Of a stretch of 33,694 nt of DNA, positions 17,166-25,126 are shown piece after piece. Below the pieces are notes generated by a model. That model was not told where the DNA came from and searched no databases. It was given only the letters and a program-made list of their open reading frames with translations. The translations under genes and the position numbers were made by a program. Source of the DNA: Lachnospiraceae bacterium (GTDB lineage: Bacteria; Bacillota; Clostridia; Lachnospirales; Lachnospiraceae); the NCBI GenBank assembly GCA_017612555.1, contig JAGAFR010000041.1, positions 1 to 33,694 of the forward strand, in the 5' to 3' direction. Numbering within the stretch: the first letter of the stretch is position 1; every line of letters begins with the position of its first letter.

Positions 17166-19283
17166 CCACTTGCGAAGGATCGCTTCAAGATCTGAGCCTT
17201 TAACCGGCTTTGCAAGGAAGTCGTCCATGCCCGCATTTAAGAGAAGGTCTCTTGCTTCCTCGACCGCATTGGCGGTAAACGCTATGACCGGAACGTTTCT
17301 GTATGCAGGGAACTGTTCGCGGATGATGTTCATGGCTTCTACGCCGTCCATCTTCGGCATCATGTGATCCATAAGGATAAGATCATACGATCTGTTCTCA
17401 CAAGCTTTGATCGCCAGTTCTCCGCTTGCAACGCATGTGGGTTCGATACCAAATGTCCCGAGAAGACTCTTTGCAACGAACAGGTTAACCGAGTTATCAT
17501 CGACAACAAGCACTGCGGCAGACGGTGCATGGAGCTTGTCCGCAGCTTTTGTTTTCTGTTTTTCTTCCGCAGAATCTGCGATCTTCTGAGGTATCGAGAT
17601 CTTGAATACGCTTCCTACACCGTACTCACTTTCAACTTCTATCGTACCGTTCATCAGCCTTACAAGGCGCTTCGTGATCGCAAGTCCCAGACCGGTTCCT
17701 TCGGCTTCACGGTTACGCTTGCTGTCCACCTGCGAGAACGATTCGAAGATCATATCGTAGTCCTGCTTCATGATACCGATACCGGTATCGGCAACTCTGA
17801 TCTTCATGTTGATCTGCCCATCCTCTAAAGGTTCATGATCAAGATTGATCGTAACCGAACCTTCTTTGGTGAACTTGACCGCATTGCTTATGACGTTTCC
17901 GAGAACCTGCCTGATCCTCGCGCTGTCTCCGTACAGATACTGAGGGATGGAAGGACTTACGTTCAGGTTCATCTTGACCGGCTTCTCGCCAAGACCCATC
18001 GCCGTTACATTTACGACTTCGCGGACTGTCTGTTTAACATCATATCTTACCGGCACGATCTCTGTCCTGCCGGCTTCTATCTGTGTAAAGTCAAGTATAT
18101 CGTTGATTATCACGAGCATCGTATTTGAAGATGCATTGATCTGTTCGATGTACTGTTTTTTCTTATCCGGATCTTCTTCCTTGGCTGCCAGTTCCGACAG
18201 TCCGATAATGGCATTCATCGGAGTTCTGATCTCATGACTCATGTTGGCAAGAAAATCACTCTTGAACTGTGCCGCCTGCGCGATCTTGCCTTCATGGATC
18301 TGAAGCTCCCTGATCATATCCGCAGTGTTGTCTGCAAGAGCTCTTATCTCATCATTTCCGTAAGAATACATCCTGATGGAATCAACCGTATCATACGCTC
18401 TCGTCGATGCAAAATCGCTTATCTGCTCCGACAGATGGTTGATCCTTTTGATATGATGTTTATTGATATAGAACAGAAGCACTGCCGAGAGAAGAGCCAG
18501 CATGACTCCGAGCTGAAGGATGAGCAGCAACGTGTTCTTCAGTATCATCGAATCAACGTCGGATACGTTGATCTCGGTAACAACAAGTCCTGCGCACTTA
18601 CCGTCTATCATGAGCGGAGTATAACAGCTGTAGGTATTGCCCCACTCGTTATTCCATTCATACACGTCATCATATCTGATACCGTTGTGGTATGTGTTCC
18701 ATAGAAGCGTATGACTGCTTGGCTCCTCGAAATAGGAGTCTCCCATGTACAGATATCCCGGATGCTCCTTATCCTCGGTACGCTCACCGTCTATCATGTA
18801 TGTCGTATAATGGCTGTCATCATCGCAAAGAAGAAAATATGTATAGGGAAGTCCGTATGCCTCCCTTGCCTTCTCAAAGGCAAGCATCCAGTATTCATGA
18901 CGATATGTATAATAGAGATTCTGAAGCCAGAGGGGCATCTCATCCTTGGCAACATCCGTACGGAAAGTCTTATCGTGGTATTCGGAACGGAACGAACTGA
19001 AGAACTCATCCCTTGCGGTCACGCATTCGTTAAAATCACACGGGATCCTGATGTCCTCATAATGAGCTTTATAGTATTTGATATGATCGAGAAAATCCTG
19101 GGGATCTTCCATGAGCTGTGCAACAAGCTGGTCTCCGACCGCCCTGATCCGGTCTTTTGCCAGTTCCCTGTACTGCTTCATCTGCGCAAAATAAGTCACG
19201 ATCGCGGACACCGCCATCGTAACCACAACAAATACAGTAACTGCATATGCATATTGTCGGATGAGTTTTTTCTTGGGCTTCAT
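17142..19283 (-). CDS. hybrid sensor histidine kinase
   Basis: A 713-residue membrane protein. TM1 is about 11-33, an extracytoplasmic sensor spans 34-247, TM2 about 250-272, then a HAMP-like linker. The HisKA domain has phosphoacceptor H350 (NMSHEIRTPMN), the ATPase has N-box NVISNAVKF and G-boxes DTGIGIM and EGTGLGLAI, and a C-terminal receiver (590-705) has D639 (LMDHMMPKMDG) and K692. No DNA-binding output domain is attached and no separate regulator is adjacent, so signal presumably passes by phosphorelay or to neighbouring c-di-GMP enzymes. The start ATG is 7 bases after a GATAAT box, with no strong Shine-Dalgarno sequence. Confidence 0.93.
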   Translation of the reverse strand: MKPKKKLIRQYAYAVTVFVVVTMAVSAIVTYFAQMKQYRELAKDRIRAVGDQLVAQLMEDPQDFLDHIKYYKAHYEDIRIPCDFNECVTARDEFFSSFRSEYHDKTFRTDVAKDEMPLWLQNLYYTYRHEYWMLAFEKAREAYGLPYTYFLLCDDDSHYTTYMIDGERTEDKEHPGYLYMGDSYFEEPSSHTLLWNTYHNGIRYDDVYEWNNEWGNTYSCYTPLMIDGKCAGLVVTEINVSDVDSMILKNTLLLILQLGVMLALLSAVLLFYINKHHIKRINHLSEQISDFASTRAYDTVDSIRMYSYGNDEIRALADNTADMIRELQIHEGKIAQAAQFKSDFLANMSHEIRTPMNAIIGLSELAAKEEDPDKKKQYIEQINASSNTMLVIINDILDFTQIEAGRTEIVPVRYDVKQTVREVVNVTAMGLGEKPVKMNLNVSPSIPQYLYGDSARIRQVLGNVISNAVKFTKEGSVTINLDHEPLEDGQINMKIRVADTGIGIMKQDYDMIFESFSQVDSKRNREAEGTGLGLAITKRLVRLMNGTIEVESEYGVGSVFKISIPQKIADSAEEKQKTKAADKLHAPSAAVLVVDDNSVNLFVAKSLLGTFGIEPTCVASGELAIKACENRSYDLILMDHMMPKMDGVEAMNIIREQFPAYRNVPVIAFTANAVEEARDLLLNAGMDDFLAKPVKGSDLEAILRKWLPAEKIG

Positions 19284-19290
19284 ATAATGT

Positions 19291-19319
19291 ATTATCCCAC
19301 TTTGATCTGATTATGTAAA
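19291..19319 (-). promoter_or_regulatory. promoter of the hybrid histidine kinase gene
   Basis: On the minus strand TTTACA (19319-19314), a 17-base spacer and GATAAT (19296-19291) are followed by 7 bases and the ATG at 19283. Transcription should start at or within a base or two of the start codon. Confidence 0.6.
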
Positions 19320-19323
19320 CCTT

Positions 19324-21849
19324 TTATTTTTCACCGTCATCAGTCTCGTGCATTGTATAATCGGTATCTTCATCGATCATCTTCAGCATCACATCGGCAA
19401 ACTTCGGATCGAACTGCGTGCCGCTCCCTTTTTGTATCTCCTCGCGCACTCTTGACTGGGGCATCACATCACGGTAGCTTCGCCTGCTCGTCATGGCGTC
19501 ATATGCATCGGCAACCGCGATGATCCTTGCCTCTTCGGGTATATCCTCACCCGATATCCCGTCAGGATATCCGCCTCCGCCGTAACGTTCATGATGCCAT
19601 CTGGCTCCGACGGCAAGCGTCGGTCTTTCCTTGATCCTCTCCAGTATCCCGGCACCGATCACAGGATGCTTTTTGATATATTCAAATTCCTCATCGGTAA
19701 GCTTTGCCGGCTTGTTGATAACTTCATCGGGAACTCCGATCTTTCCTACATCATGAAGGAGCCCCATCATGTATATCTCATCCTGACGAGCCTTGGAATA
19801 TCCCGCCCGCTCCGCGATCATCCTCGAATACTCGGCTACTCTTGATGAGTGACCGTTTGTGTATGTATCCTTTGCATCTATCGCCGAAGCAAGTGCGCTC
19901 ACGACCTGGATGTTCATCTCTTCTACTTTTTCTCCGTATACCTGTTCGTTCTTGTATCCGATATAATAGAAGATCGATATGAGGCAGAACGTGATAAGCG
20001 ATACCATGATCGTGACTGCCAGCTGCGAATAAGTTCTTTCAAACAATTCCCTGTTGGTGACCGTTATGACCGTGTACCACTGATCCATGACGGGTCTGAC
20101 AAAAACGGTGACTTTCTCGTTGTTGATCTTTTTCCATTCTTCATAAGTCACGGTCGTCTCAAATCGTCCGCTCTTGACGCTTCGTATGCTTCGAAGGAAT
20201 TCGCGTCCGTAGTAGTCGCCTACATTGCCTCCGTCATATGATTCATCTTTATGAGCGATTATGAAGCCGTCATTTGCTATGACCATTCCGGATCCTTTTC
20301 CGAGAACCTCCGTCTCTTCCGCAACATCCTGCAAATGGTTAAACACTACATCGAGGCACACGACATTTTTAGCTCTGTCTGTCGATGTACCGCCTGCGCT
20401 CGTGATACGCTTTGCAACAGTGATCACGATGGAACCTGTCTGGGCATCAACGTACGGCTTGACTATGACAACCTCACCGTCCGCATAGACCGCGGTCTTG
20501 TACCAGTCTCTTGTTGTCGGATCGTACCCTTCAGGCGGCTCCCATCCGGCACCGTCGATATATTCTCCGTTTATATATGCATATATGCCCGTGAAATTCT
20601 CGTCAAACTGGCTTGACTGTATCCGGGTCTGGTCTGTCAGATACCTTCTGATATCCTCGGTCGTACTGCCGCCGGTCATCATCAGTTCCACGCTGTCGGC
20701 AGCAACTTTCAGTGTCGCCTCTGCCAGAGTCAGGTAGTTCTCGATATCTGTGGCCGTTGTCTTGATCGCGTTTTCTCCGTTCTCATATACGCTTATGACG
20801 GACGAATTGTAGAGGGTCACTATGTTGTACACTACCGCAAAGCCCATAAGCGCAAGCGTAACCACGATCGTTATGATGAAATTGATCCTGCCCATCAGGC
20901 CTTCATTCGTCTGCTTGCGATTTTCCATCATCCGGCGATATCTTGATGTCAGCAGGAACAAAAGCATCAGCACAAGAAAGACAACAACCGCGGATATCAG
21001 GAACAGATAGAGCACGATATGTCCGCTGTCCTGGAGTGCGCCGTTTTCATTAAGGCGCGAATCTCTCATCATGACAGTTATGAAAAATCCCACAATGCAT
21101 ACTCCGACTATCGCTACAGACAGAAGCGTCTGCAACAGAAGCTGAGGCCGCAGATCGGCCGTCCGTTTTTCGCTGCTCTTGGCATCGCGCGGTCTGTAAT
21201 ACGCAGCGGCTCCGGCTCCGAAGAACAAGAGTATCACAGAACATATGATGTTGAAATAATGATAGGGGTCTTCAAGTGAGCTGCTCCATGAATAGCACGA
21301 TGCCGTCCACATCGCGTATTTGGAAGCCAGATATAATATGACGATCAGCGAGAACCACGGGAACTTCCGGTCTTCTTTCTTTCCGACCTTCAGATAATAC
21401 ATAAGTTCCTGCATACACACTACTGCGATAACGGTGGTGATCCCCACCTGCCAGAGGTTGTTGACAAACCCCTCGGCATCGACGTAGATCCTGCCTTCAA
21501 AAGTGATATACAGATAAAACTGCGGAATGTTTATGATGACGGGAAGCAGGATAAGCGGATGAAAATAACGCTTTGATTCCTTACTGCGCATGATACATGC
21601 GGAAACAAGCAGGAACACGATCGCGACGTTCCATCCCAGATAGGATACAAAATCGGACACACCGGGATCCTGTCCTATAACGAGTACATAAACAGTCCAA
21701 TAATACTCGGAAAGGAACATCGCAAGAAAGAAACCGATGATATATCTGTAACCTCTTGTGGGCTTGTCGACATACTTGAAGAAGCAGTACAGCAGGCCCG
21801 CTATTATGCATATAAGAGATACTATATTTCCAAAATCATAAAATGTCAC
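19324..21849 (-). CDS. HD-GYP c-di-GMP phosphodiesterase with membrane and Cache sensor domains
   Basis: An 841-residue protein (GTG start at 21849). Residues about 1-235 form a multi-helix membrane module, followed by two more helices (about 245-310). A dCache-like extracytoplasmic sensor (about 350-590; GWEPPEGYDPTTRDWYKTA is typical) follows, then a helix and the HD-GYP domain (about 640-810). Catalytic motifs are intact: HSSRVAEYSR, LLHDVGKIGVPD and HHERYGGGGYPDG. It should hydrolyse c-di-GMP in response to an external ligand. An upstream TTG frame start at 21924 would overlap both this gene's own promoter and the divergent one, so GTG 21849 is preferred; its Shine-Dalgarno region is AAGGCGGGG. 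Confidence 0.9.
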   Translation of the reverse strand: MTFYDFGNIVSLICIIAGLLYCFFKYVDKPTRGYRYIIGFFLAMFLSEYYWTVYVLVIGQDPGVSDFVSYLGWNVAIVFLLVSACIMRSKESKRYFHPLILLPVIINIPQFYLYITFEGRIYVDAEGFVNNLWQVGITTVIAVVCMQELMYYLKVGKKEDRKFPWFSLIVILYLASKYAMWTASCYSWSSSLEDPYHYFNIICSVILLFFGAGAAAYYRPRDAKSSEKRTADLRPQLLLQTLLSVAIVGVCIVGFFITVMMRDSRLNENGALQDSGHIVLYLFLISAVVVFLVLMLLFLLTSRYRRMMENRKQTNEGLMGRINFIITIVVTLALMGFAVVYNIVTLYNSSVISVYENGENAIKTTATDIENYLTLAEATLKVAADSVELMMTGGSTTEDIRRYLTDQTRIQSSQFDENFTGIYAYINGEYIDGAGWEPPEGYDPTTRDWYKTAVYADGEVVIVKPYVDAQTGSIVITVAKRITSAGGTSTDRAKNVVCLDVVFNHLQDVAEETEVLGKGSGMVIANDGFIIAHKDESYDGGNVGDYYGREFLRSIRSVKSGRFETTVTYEEWKKINNEKVTVFVRPVMDQWYTVITVTNRELFERTYSQLAVTIMVSLITFCLISIFYYIGYKNEQVYGEKVEEMNIQVVSALASAIDAKDTYTNGHSSRVAEYSRMIAERAGYSKARQDEIYMMGLLHDVGKIGVPDEVINKPAKLTDEEFEYIKKHPVIGAGILERIKERPTLAVGARWHHERYGGGGYPDGISGEDIPEEARIIAVADAYDAMTSRRSYRDVMPQSRVREEIQKGSGTQFDPKFADVMLKMIDEDTDYTMHETDDGEK

Positions 21850-21892
21850 TTGTCTGTAACCCCGCCTTACCTTAAATGACCATTTAAAAACT

Positions 21893-21921
21893 ATAATACA
21901 GTTATTCAGCGGTTTTGACAA
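21893..21921 (-). promoter_or_regulatory. promoter of the HD-GYP gene, sharing its -35 with a divergent promoter
   Basis: On the minus strand TTGTCA (21921-21916), a 17-base spacer and TATTAT (21898-21893) precede the GTG at 21849. The -35 hexamer overlaps the TTGACA of the divergent promoter in five of six positions. Confidence 0.65.
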
Positions 21922-21944
21922 CAAAAAGGCTCAGTTGGTATAAT
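21915..21944 (+). promoter_or_regulatory. promoter of the diguanylate cyclase gene
   Basis: A perfect TTGACA (21915-21920), an 18-base spacer and a perfect TATAAT (21939-21944) precede the ATG at 21981. Strand opposite to the HD-GYP promoter; RNA polymerase could occupy only one at a time. Confidence 0.75.
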
Positions 21945-21980
21945 GTCCGTGTTAAAAAGGACTGCTGTCGGGTTTATAAC

Positions 21981-23477
21981 ATGCACGAGAACGTTACACA
22001 CAGAAAAAAAAGAACCTCGATCGGCCATCGCGTATATGCTTTTATCTCCATCGCTGTTTTCCTTGCATCATTCGGAGCATCGTTCATTGCATATCGCGTC
22101 CACAGAGGGCAGATCGATACATACTTTAAGAATCAGTCGCTCAGCAATGCCGTCAACTTCGCATCGTTTGTTGACGGTGACTTCTTAAAAGAGCTTCATG
22201 ACGTCGTCGTGACGGATGAATACATGCAGCTTCGGGATCTGGCGGAAGAAACCGACAACGAAGAACTGATCCGCGATTACCTGAAGGAACACGGACTGTG
22301 GGAGCGTTACGATGAGACACGCGCACTTCTGATCCGGTACCTTCGCAATATGAGCGATATAGAATATCTGTATATCATGAAGCTTGGTGACGCAGGCTCC
22401 AACATGGATGTTTACCTGATCGATGATGATGATAACCCGCTCTATGTCACGGGCAGCACGGAAGAAGACTATCTTGCTATCGACGGCACAACAGGAATCG
22501 TTCCTCCGACTATCTCACACAGCGAATGGGGCTGGCTGTGTTCATCCTATGCTCCGGTATATGACTCAAACGGCGATCTTGTCTGCCATATCGGATGCGA
22601 TATCAATATGAACGATCTTATGGCGTCCCAGGAAAGAGCGCTTCTGTATGATGTACTCGGGTCCCTGATCTTTACCGTTCTTGTTACCATACTTGCCATC
22701 CACTGCACCAAGCAGGCGTTGATTAAACCGCTTGATAAGATCACCGACAATATGAGCAGGTTCTCTCCTACCGGCGATTCGGATTACGAGAAGTCGGGTG
22801 TGATCGATCTGAAGATACGTAATAACGATGAGATCCGGGATATCTATCTTGCCATACAGTCGATGCAGAAAAGAATCGTGGATTATATCAATGATATCGT
22901 TGTGATCCAGGCGGAAAAAGAAAGCGCCGAAAAAGATGTACGGCTCAAAGAAAAAGAGATCGGCAAGATCAGCAAAGATGCGTACCGTGACGCGCTGACT
23001 CATGTGGGCACCAAGATCGCATACACCAGAAAGACCGCAGAGATGAACGAAAATCTCCATAGCGAATCAAAGTTTGCGCTCGTCATGGTCGATGTCAATT
23101 TCCTCAAAACGATAAACGACCAATACGGCCACGCGGCAGGTGACAGCTATCTGTCAGGCTGTTGCAGCGTTATCTGCAATATATACAAACACTCCTCGGT
23201 ATTCAGAGTCGGCGGCGATGAGTTTGTCGTTATCGTTACCGGCGAAGATTACAGAAACAGGAATAAGCGTATCCGACAGATGCACAATTCCTTTGACAGA
23301 TCCTACAAGCGTACCGATACAGACCCGTGGCTTCGATATTCCGCAGCATTCGGCATGGCGGAACTGTCTTCCGATGACCGTACGATAGAATCCGTATACG
23401 AACGGGCAGACAAAGAGATGTACAGGCAGAAAGCCGAATTCAAGAAGTCGCTGGGATTGGATCCGGAAGCAAGGTAG
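21981..23477 (+). CDS. membrane diguanylate cyclase (sensor-HAMP-GGDEF)
   Basis: A 498-residue protein: TM1 about 18-40, an extracytoplasmic sensor (about 41-220) containing EYLYIMKLGD and an EWGWLCSSYAPVYDSNGDLVCHIG segment, TM2 about 225-247, HAMP and a charged coiled coil, then a C-terminal GGDEF domain. The active-site loop is intact (FRVGGDEFVVIV), so it should make c-di-GMP. The position of the RxxD inhibitory site, just before the loop, reads KHSS, so product inhibition is probably absent. The longer frame from TTG 21915 begins inside the -35 box, so ATG 21981 is used. It is convergent with a second cyclase, 11 bases away. Confidence 0.92.
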   Translation: MHENVTHRKKRTSIGHRVYAFISIAVFLASFGASFIAYRVHRGQIDTYFKNQSLSNAVNFASFVDGDFLKELHDVVVTDEYMQLRDLAEETDNEELIRDYLKEHGLWERYDETRALLIRYLRNMSDIEYLYIMKLGDAGSNMDVYLIDDDDNPLYVTGSTEEDYLAIDGTTGIVPPTISHSEWGWLCSSYAPVYDSNGDLVCHIGCDINMNDLMASQERALLYDVLGSLIFTVLVTILAIHCTKQALIKPLDKITDNMSRFSPTGDSDYEKSGVIDLKIRNNDEIRDIYLAIQSMQKRIVDYINDIVVIQAEKESAEKDVRLKEKEIGKISKDAYRDALTHVGTKIAYTRKTAEMNENLHSESKFALVMVDVNFLKTINDQYGHAAGDSYLSGCCSVICNIYKHSSVFRVGGDEFVVIVTGEDYRNRNKRIRQMHNSFDRSYKRTDTDPWLRYSAAFGMAELSSDDRTIESVYERADKEMYRQKAEFKKSLGLDPEAR

Positions 23478-23488
23478 ATGCGTTGCCT

Positions 23489-25126
23489 TTACCTCGCGTC
23501 CGTAAAGCTGCCCCGACTCTTCCTCTCACGTTTATCTTCATACATTATCTTGTCTGCGCGGCGTACAACATCGATCACCTTGCGATCACTCAGGGGATTG
23601 AAGATCGCAAAACCGGTCGAGACCTGAACCTGCTGCCATTGCTCCTTTGCAAGCTGATTGGTCTTGGAACGTTCTTCGTCAAACCTTGTAAACAGGGCGT
23701 CCATATTGCTATAGTCCTCATTGGTCAGTATTACGGCAAACTCATCGCCTCCAACCCTGAAGAGCGGACTGTGCTTGAATACACGTCCGATGGTCCGGCA
23801 TGCGGTCTTCAGATATATGTCTCCCTTATCATGACCGTGCTGATCATTTATGAACTTAAGATTATCACAGTCAAAAACGCCTATCGCGAACTCAACTGAT
23901 CTGTTATCGGCTTCAACCTGCTCCTGCAGTTCTTTGACCGCGTTGGTAAATGCGCCCTTGTTCTTTGCACTTGTCAGGGCATCGACAAATACCTGTTTAT
24001 TCAGATCGTTGATCTGCTCTTTCAGGTTTTCGGACATACGCCGGAACGTACTGGTCAGTCTGCCAAGCTCATCATTTCCCGAGTATCTGAGATCATAATC
24101 ATAAATACCCCTGTCCGCCTGTTCAGCAGCCTCAGTCAGCTGTTCCAGCGGCCTGGTGATCCGCCTCATATAAAACATGAAAATGAGTCCGGCAACAACG
24201 AGAACTCCCGCTGCAACGATTATTATATTCCATATCAGACCCTTCCAGTCTCCTCTTGTTTCCGAAACAGGAACAGTGATGTTTAATCTCATCCCGTTAC
24301 TCAGAGGCAGCCATACTGCTTCCTTTTCCACTCCCTCATACTTGTAACGTATGAATGTGCTGCCTCCGGCCACACCTCCGGGAATTTCCGATTTTGTCTC
24401 TTCCGTCAGGCTCGCGACATCTATATACGGATGATAGAACAGGTTTCCTTCCGAATCGTTTATAAATGCATATCCGCTGTCATATATGCGTATACTGTCG
24501 ACCTGATCCGCCATGACGGAGTAGTCAAGTTCTATCCCGACAACACCTATGAACTGCCCCTTCCAGATGATCGGGACATCATAGGATATAACACGCATAT
24601 CAAGATTCTCCGTTATATACGGTGGCAGCCATACAGGCTTTCTCTCATACTTTGGAACAGTGAACCATATCAGCTTTGATGTGTCCTCGACATCATAAAG
24701 GGTTATGTCCGTTACCTCATGTTCCTTGAATCCCTTCCCGTCAATATCCGTATACCAGAATCCCTTTACGGTATCGGAGATCGACGGATCGATCCTGTAA
24801 TAGTATGTCAGGACACCGTTTGTCTTCGATGCAGTCTCGTCAAAGTATTTCCGGACACGATCCACATGAGAGGCCAACTCTTCTTCATCCAATCCCTGCA
24901 GGTCATCCTCAACAAAGGTTGCAACCTTCCCAACCGATTTCTGTACACTGTCAAAATAATATTCAAGATTCTTCTCGCCCGTCTCACACAGCATCAGAAG
25001 CAACTGGTCCGACTCCCTGCTCTCGGTCCTCATAATGAAAACAGCCGAACAGGCCGTGACGATCACAAGAGCCGCGAACAGAACACAAAGCACCATTATC
25101 GTGATCCTTGTCCCCAATGACCTCAT
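23489..25126 (-). CDS. membrane diguanylate cyclase (dCache-HAMP-GGDEF)
   Basis: A 545-residue protein with TM1 about 8-31, a dCache-type extracytoplasmic sensor (about 35-275; TYYYRIDPSISD and IIWKGQFIGVVGIELDYSVM are typical), TM2 about 286-310, HAMP (311-365) and GGDEF (about 375-540). The catalytic loop FRVGGDEFAVILT is intact and the I-site position reads KHSP instead of RxxD. It should synthesise c-di-GMP without strong product inhibition. The start overlaps the stop of the upstream EAL gene (ATGA), with GGGAGG as ribosome binding site, so a cyclase and a phosphodiesterase are translated as a coupled pair. Confidence 0.92.
   Translation of the reverse strand: MRSLGTRITIMVLCVLFAALVIVTACSAVFIMRTESRESDQLLLMLCETGEKNLEYYFDSVQKSVGKVATFVEDDLQGLDEEELASHVDRVRKYFDETASKTNGVLTYYYRIDPSISDTVKGFWYTDIDGKGFKEHEVTDITLYDVEDTSKLIWFTVPKYERKPVWLPPYITENLDMRVISYDVPIIWKGQFIGVVGIELDYSVMADQVDSIRIYDSGYAFINDSEGNLFYHPYIDVASLTEETKSEIPGGVAGGSTFIRYKYEGVEKEAVWLPLSNGMRLNITVPVSETRGDWKGLIWNIIIVAAGVLVVAGLIFMFYMRRITRPLEQLTEAAEQADRGIYDYDLRYSGNDELGRLTSTFRRMSENLKEQINDLNKQVFVDALTSAKNKGAFTNAVKELQEQVEADNRSVEFAIGVFDCDNLKFINDQHGHDKGDIYLKTACRTIGRVFKHSPLFRVGGDEFAVILTNEDYSNMDALFTRFDEERSKTNQLAKEQWQQVQVSTGFAIFNPLSDRKVIDVVRRADKIMYEDKRERKSRGSFTDAR

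Noticed and set aside
21915-21980. N-terminal extension of the diguanylate cyclase from a TTG
   Set aside because: The TTG is the -35 box of the gene's own promoter, and transcription starts after it.
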